From Denitrobacterium detoxificans (GTDB lineage: Bacteria; Actinomycetota; Coriobacteriia; Coriobacteriales; Eggerthellaceae), in NCBI RefSeq assembly GCF_015062615.1, contig NZ_SUUH01000003.1, positions 124,001 to 188,000 on the forward strand: DNA of 64,000 nucleotides. The letters run 5' to 3'. Positions 8,421 to 17,472 of this stretch are shown in pieces. Below the pieces are notes generated by a model that was not told the DNA's origin, did not search any database, and worked only from the letters and a program-made list of their open reading frames with translations. The position numbers and the translations under genes were made by a program. Within the stretch, counting starts at the first letter, position 1; every line of letters begins with the position of its first letter.

Positions 8421-9533
8421 ATGGCCGCAGACCCCATTTTGGTAACTCGCTCTTCGCTGCCTCCGTTTCAGGAGTTCGTGAACGAGATTGCGCCGCTGTG
8501 GGAGTCCCATTGGCTCACCAACATGGGCGAAAAGCACGCGGAGCTCGAGGCCCAGTTGAAGGACCGCCTGGGCGTGCAGAACATTGCCCTGTTCACGAAT
8601 GGGCACAATGCGCTCGAATGCATTCTGGAGGCGCTGCAGCTGGAAGGCGAGGTCGTCACTACGCCGTTCTCGTTTGCGTCCACCACGCACGCCATCGTGC
8701 GCAAGGGCCTTACGCCCGTGTTCGCCGACATTCGCCGCAGCGATTGCACGCTGGACCCTGCGTCCGTCGAGCGCGCCATCACGCCGCGCACCTGCGCCAT
8801 CCTGCCCGTGCACGTGTACGGCAACCTGTGCGATACACAGGCCATTCAGGATATCGCCGATAAACATGGGCTGAAGGTCATCTACGATGCGGCGCATGCG
8901 TTCGGCGTGGAACGCGATGGCGTTTCGGCCGCCGCGTTCGGCGATGCGTCCATGTTCAGCTTTCATGCTACCAAGGTGTTCAACACCATCGAGGGTGGCG
9001 CGGTATGCTTCCGCGATGCTTCGCTCTACGACGTGCTGAACCAGTGGAAGAACTTCGGCATTATCGGGCCGGAAGACGTGGAATACGTGGGTGGCAATGC
9101 GAAGATGAACGAGTTCTGCGCCGCCATGGGCATTTGCAATCTACGCCACTTGGATAGCGAAATCGCCCTGCGCAAGGTCGTGCACGAGCACTATATGGAG
9201 CGTCTGGCTGGCGCACCTGGCTTGAAGCTCTTCGACGTTCCGGCGAACGTGACGCACAATTACGCGTACTTCCCCGTGATCTTCCAAGACGAATTTGGCG
9301 CGAGCCGCGATGAGGTGAAGGCCGCCCTGGCGGCGGAAGGCATTGGCGCGCGCAAGTATTTCTTCCCGCTCATCAGCGATTATGCATGCTATCGCGACAC
9401 GTATTCCAGTGAGGAAACGCCCGTGGCGCGCGATGTGGCGCAGCGGGTGCTCACGCTTCCCATGTATGCGTCGCTTCCCCTTGCACAGGTCGATCGCATT
9501 TGCGATATCGTGCTTGGGTGCCAGGCGCGCTAA
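8421..9533 (+). CDS. DegT/DnrJ/EryC1/StrS family sugar aminotransferase
   Basis: About 370 residues. ATG 8421 was chosen because of the AAGGAA ribosome-binding sequence six bases upstream. The fold-type I PLP enzyme signature is clear: the NGHNALECILEAL region binds the cofactor phosphate, YDAAHAFGVE supplies the Asp contacting the pyridine nitrogen, and FSFHATKVFNTIEGG holds the Schiff-base lysine K185. The family transaminates nucleotide-linked keto-sugars, so the surface glycan probably contains an amino sugar made from a 4-keto or 3-keto dTDP/UDP sugar. The partner dehydratase is not in the window. It converges on the TupA-like gene with only three bases between stops and no terminator. 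Confidence 0.87.
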   Translation: MAADPILVTRSSLPPFQEFVNEIAPLWESHWLTNMGEKHAELEAQLKDRLGVQNIALFTNGHNALECILEALQLEGEVVTTPFSFASTTHAIVRKGLTPVFADIRRSDCTLDPASVERAITPRTCAILPVHVYGNLCDTQAIQDIADKHGLKVIYDAAHAFGVERDGVSAAAFGDASMFSFHATKVFNTIEGGAVCFRDASLYDVLNQWKNFGIIGPEDVEYVGGNAKMNEFCAAMGICNLRHLDSEIALRKVVHEHYMERLAGAPGLKLFDVPANVTHNYAYFPVIFQDEFGASRDEVKAALAAEGIGARKYFFPLISDYACYRDTYSSEETPVARDVAQRVLTLPMYASLPLAQVDRICDIVLGCQAR

Positions 9534-9536
9534 GCG

Positions 9537-10427
9537 CTAGTCGACCTTTGGCAGTTTCAGCAGGGCGCCCAGCTTGGCGTCATACTCGCGCGGCGTCCAC
9601 TGTACGAATCCTCCGGCGGGCGTAAACGTGAGCTCGCTAAAGCGCAGGCCCTGCGTGCAGCTATACCAATCCACGCGTACGAACGCGAAATCGGCGGCAA
9701 GCCGCTCGGAGTAGTCCAGGAGGGTGTCCAGGTTCTTGGGTCGTTCGATGTCGCCCTCCAAGATGGGCAACGAGGAAACGAATGGCTGACGCTCCCAGTC
9801 GGGCGTGAAGAACTGCTTTTCGTTGCTGCCGTGTGGGTCGTGCATGGCGCCCACGTAGCGGGCCTTGCCGTTGAAGCACCACACTTGGTATTCCCATTCG
9901 ATGTCGTCGAGCAGTTCTTCCGCGAATACCCTGCGCGGAATGTCGCTGTACCAGCGCTCCAGCATGGTCAGCGCAAAATCGGTGTCCAGCCATTGCGCGC
10001 ATGCTTCGTGCGTGGCCTGCATGTTTGCGTTTGCCGCATCGCGTACCATGCTCATCATGCCCGAACCGTGATTCGCCTTCAGCACGAATGAGCTGGGAAG
10101 CCCCTGGAAGCTCACGTCTTCGGCACGTTCCCACTCGCGAAATACCTGGGGAAGCACCTCCTCGCCCACGCGCTGCGCTACGTAGGGGCGTACGGCAAGC
10201 TTGTCGGCGCAGATGGTCTTCAGCGGAATCGCATCGTGAATCTTCAGCCACTGCATCTTCTCGTTGAACGTGGTCGGGTTTTGCAGGTTGGGGTGCTCGC
10301 CATAGCGTGCGTAGTAGGCCCAATCGAGTTCGCGTTCCAGCAGGCTCTGGCTGCAGAGCGTGCGTTCGTTCACCGGGTGGAGGTGGCGGTGGATCCAATA
10401 GCGGACAAGGCGAAATAGGCGATTCAA
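9537..10427 (-). CDS. TupA-like ATP-grasp protein
   Basis: About 296 residues from TTG at 10427; a strong AAGGAAG sequence lies about nine bases upstream, supporting this rare start. Signature phrases of the TupA-like ATP-grasp family are visible: NPTTFNEKMQWLKIHD (about 52-67), the ADKLAVRPYVAQRVGEE segment, SSFVLKANHGSGMM with the nucleotide-binding lysine, and RVDWY near the C-terminus. TupA takes part in making the poly-glutamate/glucuronate teichuronopeptide of alkaliphilic Bacillus, so members are thought to ligate carboxyl groups during wall-polymer synthesis. It is the only leftward gene inside the glycan cluster and shares a divergent promoter region with the next GT2 gene, so it may be controlled separately. 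Confidence 0.8.
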   Translation of the reverse strand: MNRLFRLVRYWIHRHLHPVNERTLCSQSLLERELDWAYYARYGEHPNLQNPTTFNEKMQWLKIHDAIPLKTICADKLAVRPYVAQRVGEEVLPQVFREWERAEDVSFQGLPSSFVLKANHGSGMMSMVRDAANANMQATHEACAQWLDTDFALTMLERWYSDIPRRVFAEELLDDIEWEYQVWCFNGKARYVGAMHDPHGSNEKQFFTPDWERQPFVSSLPILEGDIERPKNLDTLLDYSERLAADFAFVRVDWYSCTQGLRFSELTFTPAGGFVQWTPREYDAKLGALLKLPKVD

Positions 10428-10465
10428 GGCGAAGTTCTTCCTTCTAGCTGGCCTGACGGCATCCG

Positions 10466-10499
10466 ATTATACAGCAGCCGTTTTTGCGTGGGATATAAT
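10466..10499. promoter_or_regulatory. Divergent -10 boxes between the TupA-like and GT2 genes
   Basis: Two perfect TATAAT hexamers face opposite ways. One is on the minus strand at 10471-10466 (read as ATTATA on plus) and serves the TupA-like gene. The other is at 10494-10499 on plus and serves the GT2 gene. No convincing -35 boxes are visible. The implied leaders are about 30 to 50 bases and contain the ribosome-binding sequences of each gene. Confidence 0.5.
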
Positions 10500-10555
10500 C
10501 GGGCAGCGAAGGTATGGGTGGGCGCGCGTACGCTCACCGTTTGGAAGGACATGAA

Positions 10556-11617
10556 GTGACAGCGAACAGCGATGCGCCGTGCGAGAACGATGTGCGGGTA
10601 ACGGTTCTCATTCCCGCGTACAACGTGGAGGATAGCCTGCGCGAGGGTGTGGAATCCATTTTCGAGCAGGGCGTTTCCGATGTGCAGGTGCTCATCGTGG
10701 ACGACGGCAGCACCGATGGCACGTTGGAAGTTGCCCGCGACCTTGCCGCGCAAGATGCGCGCGTGACGGTGCTCCATCAGGCAAATGCTGGCGCCGCTGC
10801 TGCGCGCAACGCGGGCGTGCTGCAGGCGCGTGGCGAATGGATCTGCTTTGTCGATGCCGACGACCGCTTGCTGCCGGGCGCATTGCATACGCTGCTGGCA
10901 TGCACGGCTCCCAGCCCGCAGGGCTGTGTACCCGATATCGTGGTGGGCGACTTCGTTGAGGTTGATGGTTCTTCGCGCCGCGTGCGCGTGAACTTTTCCA
11001 GCGAGCGCACGTACTTCGGGCGCGATGACCGCGCGTATTTACTGAACATGGTGCTTTCCAATATTGAACCCGACGGCAGTAGGGGTAGCGGCCTGGCTGG
11101 TGCCGTATGGGCGCGCATCTATCGCAGGGCGTTTCTGGTGGAACATGGCCTGATGAGCGATGTGGCACTGCGCCGTTCTCAGGACATTGCGTTCAATCTG
11201 CATTGCTTCGACCTGGCCACGTGCGTTGCGTGTTGTCACGAGCCTGTGTATGAGTACCGCATCAATTCCGCTTCGGCCACCAGGCGTCATGACCCCGAAT
11301 CGCTGAAGAAGACGCTCGTGTACTATGCCGCTGTGCAGCGGTTCATGGAAGAGCACGACGCCGGGTTCCTGCGCAATACGTTCTACATGGCCTGCGTCGA
11401 TTGCATTCCGCCCATTTGGCGGCAGATGGGCGACGAGAGCAGGCGTTCGTTCGTTGGCCTGTGTCAGACCGAACCGTTTGCTACGGCCATCCGCGACATC
11501 GACGACAAGCCACTTGACGCGAAGACGCGTATCGAGATAGCTCTCCTGCGGCGTCGTATCTATTTCCCGCTGTATTGGTACGCGAAGCGCACCCTTGTGC
11601 GCGCACGTAGGGCGTAG
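10556..11617 (+). CDS. Family 2 glycosyltransferase
   Basis: About 353 residues. GTG 10556 was preferred over the in-frame ATG 10514 because GGAAGGA lies seven bases before it. VTVLIPAYNVEDSLREGVES, VLIVDDGSTDGTLEVA and WICFVDADDRLLPGAL give the full GT-A donor and metal motifs. The middle segment SNIEPDGSRGSGLAGAVWARIYRRAF matches the acceptor part of poly-repeat glycosyltransferases such as those that extend capsular or wall glycans. Donor and acceptor are unknown. The C-terminus is strongly basic (RRRIYFPLYWYAKRTLVRAR), which probably rests on the membrane. It is divergent from the TupA-like gene and is followed by a 137-base gap. Confidence 0.82.
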   Translation: MTANSDAPCENDVRVTVLIPAYNVEDSLREGVESIFEQGVSDVQVLIVDDGSTDGTLEVARDLAAQDARVTVLHQANAGAAAARNAGVLQARGEWICFVDADDRLLPGALHTLLACTAPSPQGCVPDIVVGDFVEVDGSSRRVRVNFSSERTYFGRDDRAYLLNMVLSNIEPDGSRGSGLAGAVWARIYRRAFLVEHGLMSDVALRRSQDIAFNLHCFDLATCVACCHEPVYEYRINSASATRRHDPESLKKTLVYYAAVQRFMEEHDAGFLRNTFYMACVDCIPPIWRQMGDESRRSFVGLCQTEPFATAIRDIDDKPLDAKTRIEIALLRRRIYFPLYWYAKRTLVRARRA

Positions 11618-11754
11618 GGCCCGTTCGCGCCCAATCATCCCATCGATTGTAGGGTGGCGCACGCGCGCAAAACCCCGTCTGCGATAGTGGCGTTTCGGCT
11701 GGTTGCTCGGTATACTGAACGAGTTACGCTAAGTTGTTCTGGGTGGGGGTTATT

Positions 11755-13761
11755 ATGGCGAACGCATACATTCAACCGCATGCGCGCACGCTTCGCATTG
11801 GCCTTGCCATTGCCGCTAGTCTTCTGGCCGTTTCCCTTTTTTGCGTGGCGGGCCCCGCCTATGCGCTCGACGACCCCGTCGATACGCAGGCGGATGCCGT
11901 TGCAAACGGTTTGCCCAGTGATGATCTAGCGGCTTTGGCCGATGCGCGGGACGAAGCGGCTAAATCCGTTCCTTCTGCTGATGGTCAGGAGCAATCCGCT
12001 GTTCAAGCGAGCGAGCCTTCGTCGACGGTTCAAGAAGGCTCCGCGTCTGCTGCAGGCGAAAGCGCCGTCCTCTCCGCAGATGCCGTTGAAACGCCGGTCG
12101 CTTCCGCAGACGAAATCGCCGGTCAGAACGCCGCCGATTCCTCCAGCCAGCTTGCCCCGGCGTCCGATGCCGCCTCGCATGGCGATGCCGCCGAGTCGGG
12201 GCTTGTCGTTGCTTCCGATGGCGAAACGCCCTCGTACGAAGAATCGCATGTGAACATGTATCGCCTGTACAACCCGAATTCGGGCGAACATTTCTATACG
12301 TCGAGCGAATCTGAGGCAATGAACGTTGCCAGTGCCGGTTGGCAGTGGGAGGGCATCGGCTGGGTGGCTCCCACCACGTCGAGCACGCCCGTATATCGTC
12401 TATACAATCCCAACGGCGGCGATCACTTCTACACGACGTCGAAGAGCGAGCGCGACGGCCTGGTGAAGAAGGGCTGGAAGTACGAGGGCATCGGCTGGTA
12501 CTCCGATTCAGAAGACACGGGGCTCGTCGTGTATCGCCAGTACAACAAGAACGCCAAGACGGGCTCGCACAACTACACGACGTCCGCCTCCGAAAACGCC
12601 TCGCTTGTGAAGATGGGCTGGACGGCCGAGGGTATTGCCTGGTACGCCACGAATGGCGCGAACCTGCCGTTTGCGGCGCGCTGGCTCGTTTCCCCCGCGT
12701 GGACGGGGTCTCTCGAGCGCTACTGGCTCGATTCGAATGCAAGCGTTGCCAAGTCTCGCCTTGTTACCGCTTCGGAGGGTGCGGGGTATACCGCATACGC
12801 GCGTCCCAACGGCATCATCGTGCGCGGAAAGTGGGATAACGGCGCTGGTCGCGTTTATGTTGCGAGCAATGACGGAAAGCTGGCATCCACGTCCGACGGA
12901 AATACCGGTTGGCTTGTGACCAAGGCCTACGATGGCGTATTGCAGCGCTATCGCTACGACGCCACGTCCCATGCCATGCTGTCGGGCTTCTTCAAGGTCG
13001 ACAGCACGCCGTATTTCGGCCTGGGCAATCAGGGCTATGTGCTGCGTGGTAAGCAGCTGTACGGCAACTACATGTTGCTGGCCGACAACGACGGCAAGAT
13101 GCCTTCCAATGCCGGCTGGGTCGTTTCCAAGGATTACGACGGTGGAATCTACCAGCGCTACTACATGAAGAGCGTGTTTAGCGGCGGCTATTATGGCGCT
13201 CGCAAGGGCTACTTCACCGTGGATGGCTCGCTGTACTACGGCATCAATGACGTGTACTACGTGTTGCGCAATGGCTACGTGGCGCGCAACAACGAGCTCT
13301 ACCATGCCGACAACGATGGCAAGATTACGCGTTCGTACGACTATTCGGGCGCTCAGCTGGAAATGTTCCTGCGTGCGCAGAGTAAGAGCAGCTCCACGGG
13401 CTATCTGCTCATGACCGATACCTCGGAATGCTGGTTCGGCGTGATGGTGGGGTACAAGGGCTTCTGGCAGTTCAAGTACTTCTGGCGTTGCGTATGCGGT
13501 GCCAGCAACTATCGCACGCCCACGGGAACGTGGACTACGCAGACTCACGAACGCTACCTTATGTGGGCGGGCGAGCCCGAGATGAGCTCGCAGTGGGCCA
13601 CGAAGTACACCGGCCCGTATGCCGTCCACAGCATTCTGGCTTCGAAGAGCGAGCTGGGCCAGCATCTGTCGCATGGCTGCATTCGCCTGGAGTGGAAGAA
13701 CGCGCAGTGGGTGTACGACAACGTCCCGCTGGGTACCACCATCCACAATTATCGTCCGTAA
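11755..13761 (+). CDS. Secreted L,D-transpeptidase (YkuD) with three YRLYNPN (DUF5648-like) repeats
   Basis: About 668 residues. ATG 11755 follows a GGGTGGGGGT ribosome-binding stretch. A signal peptide (IGLAIAASLLAVSLFCVAGPAYA) leads to a low-complexity Ala/Ser/Glu linker of about 120 residues. Then come three repeats of the DUF5648 type, beginning near residues 168, 213 and 259, each with a YRxYN..xG.HxYT core and GIGW or GIAW ending. A second repeat region (GWLVTKAYDG, GWVVSKDYDG) follows. The last 110 residues are a YkuD domain with the catalytic SHGCIRLE, Cys near residue 642. Such enzymes make 3-3 cross-links or attach proteins to peptidoglycan. The repeats may bind surface glycan, which fits the gene lying inside the glycan cluster (inference). 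Confidence 0.85.
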   Translation: MANAYIQPHARTLRIGLAIAASLLAVSLFCVAGPAYALDDPVDTQADAVANGLPSDDLAALADARDEAAKSVPSADGQEQSAVQASEPSSTVQEGSASAAGESAVLSADAVETPVASADEIAGQNAADSSSQLAPASDAASHGDAAESGLVVASDGETPSYEESHVNMYRLYNPNSGEHFYTSSESEAMNVASAGWQWEGIGWVAPTTSSTPVYRLYNPNGGDHFYTTSKSERDGLVKKGWKYEGIGWYSDSEDTGLVVYRQYNKNAKTGSHNYTTSASENASLVKMGWTAEGIAWYATNGANLPFAARWLVSPAWTGSLERYWLDSNASVAKSRLVTASEGAGYTAYARPNGIIVRGKWDNGAGRVYVASNDGKLASTSDGNTGWLVTKAYDGVLQRYRYDATSHAMLSGFFKVDSTPYFGLGNQGYVLRGKQLYGNYMLLADNDGKMPSNAGWVVSKDYDGGIYQRYYMKSVFSGGYYGARKGYFTVDGSLYYGINDVYYVLRNGYVARNNELYHADNDGKITRSYDYSGAQLEMFLRAQSKSSSTGYLLMTDTSECWFGVMVGYKGFWQFKYFWRCVCGASNYRTPTGTWTTQTHERYLMWAGEPEMSSQWATKYTGPYAVHSILASKSELGQHLSHGCIRLEWKNAQWVYDNVPLGTTIHNYRP

Positions 13762-13770
13762 TACCTGGGG

Positions 13771-13800
13771 TAACGGGGATAGTGTAGAATATCCCCGTTA
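13771..13800 (+). terminator. Perfect 11-bp stem-loop after the L,D-transpeptidase gene
   Basis: TAACGGGGATA at 13771-13781 pairs exactly with TATCCCCGTTA at 13790-13800 around an eight-base loop. No T-run follows, so it may act as a weak terminator, an mRNA stabiliser or an operator for the downstream gene rather than a classic intrinsic terminator. Confidence 0.45.
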
Positions 13801-13821
13801 TCGAAGGGCTGTAACGGGGGA

Positions 13822-15450
13822 GTGATTACCACGGCTGTGCAAGGGAAGAACGCTTCACGGCCCTCGCTTCTCTTCGTCCTTGCGTTCGCTGCCGCGCTGG
13901 CGGTGGGCCTGGCGTTCTGCATTGCGAAATCGGGCTACTTCGTCGACGAGATCTATTCGTACGGCCTTTCCAACAGCTACTATTCTCCATTTCTGAAGAG
14001 CGCCTACGACGATGACATCACCGGCAAGGTGATCGAGCGCGATGCGCTTCTGGAATACGTGCAGGTCGACGAAGGCCAGCAATTCGCGTTCGATTCGGTG
14101 TTCTACAATCAGTCGCAAGATGTGCATCCGCCGCTGTACTACTGCGTCGTGCATGCGGTGTCGTCCTTTCTGCCAGGTGTGTTCTCGAAGTGGATAGGCC
14201 TGGCCATAAACCTGGTCTTCTTCGGACTCACGCTCTTCTTCCTCTATCGTCTTTCGCGGGAGCTGCTCGAAGACGAAGCGGCTGCCGTTATGGCCATGCT
14301 CGCGTACGGCATGAGCCAGGCGTGCCTTTCCACGTTGGTGCTCATTCGCATGTACATGCTCATGTCGCTGCTCACGGTGCTGCTGGCCTATGTGGTGCTG
14401 CGCCTACATCGCAGCGAAAAGCCCGCCTGGTACGTTGCCCTCTTCGCCGTGGCGTACTGCGGCATGCTCACGCAGTACCTGTTCGCGTTCTATCTGGCGT
14501 TGCTTGCCGCGGCGTACGTTGCCTACCTGGTGCTACGCAAGAAGCAGCTACGTCGGGCGGGTGTGTTTGCGGCGGTGGTCGTCGTGGCGGGTCTTGCCAT
14601 GCTGGCTACGTTTCCGGCCGTGTTCGAGCAGATGACGAACGTGACCGATCGCTTTGCGCCCGTGGAGGCAACGCCTTCGCTTGCGTATCTCGTGGTCGTG
14701 GCGTTCAAGTACCTTGCCTCGTCGTGTTTCGTGATGTGCGCCACATCGCTAGTCCTTGCCGTGTGCGTGGTATGGCGCACGGTTCGCGGGCGCGTGGCGG
14801 CGCGCGAAGCCCTGCGCGTTGATCCTCTGGCGTGGATTATCGTACTGCCGGCGTTTGCCGCGTATTTCCTGGTGCGCACCGTATGGGGCTATCACGATGA
14901 GCGCTATACGTTCTCGGTGATTCCGCTCATGGCCGTCCTTGTGGGCATGCTCGTGACGTGGGCGCGCGGTTTGGGTGCGTTCGAGCGTTCGCGGGCCCTT
15001 GCGCCCTTATGCTGCGCGTTGGTGGCGCTTGCGTCTCTTGGCATGAGTGTTGCGGTCATGCCGCCCAACTACATGATGCCGCAAGACCCCGAGCGAACTG
15101 CCTTCGCCCAGGAGCATGCCAGCGACCCGGTGTTGTATTTCGTTTCCACGTATCGCGATGCGGCCATGACGAACGACTACGAACAGCTGGTGGAGTACGG
15201 CTCCATTTGCACGGTGAATGCCGATGGTCCGTACGATGAGAGCCTGTCGCTCGTGAGCGACTACCTGGCCCGCTACCCGGAGGGGTCGCCAGTCGTGGTG
15301 TATATCCAAACGTATGCGACGTCTCCCGATCCCAGCGTCATGCTCGACTGGCTGTCCAGCTCGCTGGGCTTGGAAGTCTCCTCGTTGGCATACGAGAGCG
15401 ACTTGTCGGAAACGTATGTACTCGAATCGAACCGGGGAGGGAATCGGTAG
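13822..15450 (+). CDS. GT39-like multi-pass membrane glycosyltransferase
   Basis: About 542 residues from GTG 13822; the start is uncertain because GGGGG sits immediately before it, and GTG 13837 is the alternative. About eleven hydrophobic segments are visible. The first extracellular loop has YFVDEIYSYGLSN, whose DE pair matches the catalytic acidic site of GT-C enzymes (PMT/ArnT type). QDVHPPLYYCVVHA is the second GT39-type signature, with the HPPLYY core. Such enzymes move a sugar from polyprenyl phosphate to an outer acceptor, either protein or glycan. The C-terminal 120 residues form an outer soluble domain. The DPM1-like enzyme at 4889-5566 could provide its donor. It is followed three bases later by the PLP enzyme gene. 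Confidence 0.78.
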   Translation: MITTAVQGKNASRPSLLFVLAFAAALAVGLAFCIAKSGYFVDEIYSYGLSNSYYSPFLKSAYDDDITGKVIERDALLEYVQVDEGQQFAFDSVFYNQSQDVHPPLYYCVVHAVSSFLPGVFSKWIGLAINLVFFGLTLFFLYRLSRELLEDEAAAVMAMLAYGMSQACLSTLVLIRMYMLMSLLTVLLAYVVLRLHRSEKPAWYVALFAVAYCGMLTQYLFAFYLALLAAAYVAYLVLRKKQLRRAGVFAAVVVVAGLAMLATFPAVFEQMTNVTDRFAPVEATPSLAYLVVVAFKYLASSCFVMCATSLVLAVCVVWRTVRGRVAAREALRVDPLAWIIVLPAFAAYFLVRTVWGYHDERYTFSVIPLMAVLVGMLVTWARGLGAFERSRALAPLCCALVALASLGMSVAVMPPNYMMPQDPERTAFAQEHASDPVLYFVSTYRDAAMTNDYEQLVEYGSICTVNADGPYDESLSLVSDYLARYPEGSPVVVYIQTYATSPDPSVMLDWLSSSLGLEVSSLAYESDLSETYVLESNRGGNR

Positions 15451-15453
15451 CGT

Positions 15454-16479
15454 ATGGATGCCAGCTTGAACAATGCTGCGGCGCTCCCGGGATTTGCGCC
15501 CGATGGGTCGCTGCTCGCACCCACTCCCATCGTGGAGCTCGATGGCGTGAGCTGCGACAACGAGCTCTACGTGAAGCGCGACGATCTGATTCCGTTTTCG
15601 TTCGGCGGCAACAAGGCGCGTATCGCCCAGTGCTTCTTCGCCGATGCGCTTGCGCAAGGTTGCAATGCCATCGTGGCGTATGGCAGCACGCGTTCGAACT
15701 TGGCGCGCGTTATGGCGAATGGTGCGGCGCGTATGAGCATGCCCTGCATCGTGGTTTCCCCGGCCGAGGAAGACGGATCGCGCCCTCGTTCGTTCAATGC
15801 TGAGCTTTGCTCCCGCTTGGGGGCCCAGGTTCGCCCCTGTCAGAAGGGTGCGGTGGCCCAGGCGGTGGAAGCCGCTCTGGACGAATTGCGAGAACGGGGC
15901 TTTCGGCCGTATTACATCTACGGCAATCGTTTTGGCAAGGGTAACGAGGCCACTCCCGTACAGGCGTATGTGCATGCGAGCAGGGAAGTTGCCGATTGGG
16001 AGCGCGCTTCGGGCGCCTCGTTCGACTACGTCTTCCTGGCTACGGGCACGGGCATGACGCAGGCGGGGCTGCTGTGCGGAAGCGTCCTTGGCGGTTCGGC
16101 TTGCAAGGTCGTGGGCGTTTCCGTGGCGCGTTCTGCGGAAGCGGCTACGGAGCACATCGAGGGGTATTGCCGGGCGTATTTAGCGTCGCGTGGGGTTGAC
16201 GTGCCGGCCGACCTGCATAGCCGCATTCACGTAAGCGATGAGTTCCTGCATGGTGGCTATGGGCGCGCCGATGCCGCTGAGCAGCAGACCATTCGCCATG
16301 CGTTTGCGCACGCGGGCATGCCGCTTGACGAAACGTATGTGGGGAAGGGCTTCGACGGCATGCTTCGATACCTGCATGATCAGGGCATATGCGAAAAGCG
16401 CATACTGTTCTTGCATACGGGTGGTACGCCGCTGTTCTTCGATGCACTCGATGGCTCGGAAGGCGCGGTGCGTGCATGA
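15454..16479 (+). CDS. PLP-dependent D-cysteine desulfhydrase / ACC deaminase-like enzyme
   Basis: About 341 residues from ATG 15454. The fold-type II PLP pattern is clear: LYVKRDDLIPFSFGGNKAR contains the Schiff-base lysine K54, YGSTRSNLARVMA is the substrate-carboxylate loop, LATGTGMTQAGLL binds the cofactor phosphate, and LHTGGTPLFF closes the site. Best-known relatives are D-cysteine desulfhydrase and 1-aminocyclopropane-1-carboxylate deaminase, which act on small amino acids. Substrate cannot be fixed from sequence. Its place inside a glycan cluster, translationally coupled (ATGA overlap) to a glycosyltransferase-like gene and close to an ATP-grasp ligase, argues against simple catabolism. 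It may prepare an amino acid or imino product for attachment to the glycan (inference). Confidence 0.75.
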   Translation: MDASLNNAAALPGFAPDGSLLAPTPIVELDGVSCDNELYVKRDDLIPFSFGGNKARIAQCFFADALAQGCNAIVAYGSTRSNLARVMANGAARMSMPCIVVSPAEEDGSRPRSFNAELCSRLGAQVRPCQKGAVAQAVEAALDELRERGFRPYYIYGNRFGKGNEATPVQAYVHASREVADWERASGASFDYVFLATGTGMTQAGLLCGSVLGGSACKVVGVSVARSAEAATEHIEGYCRAYLASRGVDVPADLHSRIHVSDEFLHGGYGRADAAEQQTIRHAFAHAGMPLDETYVGKGFDGMLRYLHDQGICEKRILFLHTGGTPLFFDALDGSEGAVRA

Positions 16480-17453
16480 CGCGTCGTTTCCCCCGCCGTC
16501 CTCAGTTCGTGATCGTGTCGCCCCGACAGAGCGGGGGCGGCGCCATCGTGCTGCATGCCCTTGCGAAATACGCTTCCGAACTGGGCTATCGTGCGCGCGT
16601 GTTCTATCCGGGCGAGCGCAAGTACGAACCGGGTCGCAAGGCGTTCTTCTGGCGGCAGCAAATCGTGTTTACCATAACCGACGTTGTGCGCGTGGCGCTG
16701 GTGAAGCTTTTCGGCGAGAAGCCGTTTCTGAATAACCCCCTGTTCAAGGGGTATGTGAACGTGTCGGTGCGCGGTGTTGCGCGCAAGTGGTTGCCGCGTG
16801 TGACCGATGACGACGTGGTGGTGTATTCCGACAACATCGTGGGGAATCCGCTGCATGCTACGCATGTGGTGCGTTGGCTGCTCTACCACTATACGTACAA
16901 GGACCGCCCTGGCGTGGCCTATAGCGAAAGCGACGTGTTCTACTGCTACATGCAGCCGTTCAACGATATGGACCTGAACCCCCAGGGTCGTCAGCTGACT
17001 ACGCCGTATTACGACTTGGAACTGTACAAGCAGACGAACTTCGGCGAGCGCACGGGCACGTGCTACGTCGTTCGAAAGGGCGCCGATCGCCCCGACTTGC
17101 CCGAGTCGTTCGATGGCATCGTGGTGGATGACCTTTCCGAGGTGGAAAAGGTTCGCGTGTTCAACGAGTGTAAGTACTGCGTGAGCTACGACATGCAAAC
17201 GGCATACTCTACGTTGGCGAGCATTTGCGGGTGCATTTCGGTGGTGGTGCCCGAGCCGGGCAAGACGTACGACGATTATTACGCTGAAGACTACAAGATG
17301 TACGGCGTGGCATTTGGGTTCGACCCCGAGCAGCTGGCGTATTCTGAGCGCACGCGTTCCGATGCGCTTGCGTATTACACTGCGCGCAACGAGGAGAGTC
17401 GCGCGCAGGCCCAGGCGTTCGTGGAAGATTGCAAGGAGCTGTTCTTCTCGTAG
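16476..17453 (+). CDS. Glycosyltransferase-like protein with GNPLxAxxVVRWLL motif
   Basis: About 325 residues. The start ATG 16476 overlaps the previous stop by four bases. After an N-terminal FVIVSPRQSGGGAIVLHALA, which looks like the first Rossmann strand and loop, the phrase DNIVGNPLHATHVVRWLLYH appears. This GNPL...VVRWLL pattern recurs in poorly studied glycosyltransferase-like proteins of polysaccharide loci. The C-terminal half has YDMQTAYSTLASICGCISVVVPEPGKT, resembling the donor-binding half of a GT-B fold. No classical family assignment is certain and no catalytic residue can be named. It is expected to be cytosolic. It forms a tight unit with the PLP enzyme upstream and is followed by the ATP-grasp gene after 84 bases. 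Confidence 0.6.
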   Translation: MTRRFPRRPQFVIVSPRQSGGGAIVLHALAKYASELGYRARVFYPGERKYEPGRKAFFWRQQIVFTITDVVRVALVKLFGEKPFLNNPLFKGYVNVSVRGVARKWLPRVTDDDVVVYSDNIVGNPLHATHVVRWLLYHYTYKDRPGVAYSESDVFYCYMQPFNDMDLNPQGRQLTTPYYDLELYKQTNFGERTGTCYVVRKGADRPDLPESFDGIVVDDLSEVEKVRVFNECKYCVSYDMQTAYSTLASICGCISVVVPEPGKTYDDYYAEDYKMYGVAFGFDPEQLAYSERTRSDALAYYTARNEESRAQAQAFVEDCKELFFS

Positions 17454-17472
17454 GCGTCGGGATTTCGTAGTC

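Noticed and set aside
15454..16479. Firm naming as D-cysteine desulfhydrase (dcyD) or ACC deaminase
   Set aside because: Fold-type II motifs fit the broad family, but substrate-specific residues could not be judged and the glycan context argues for another role.
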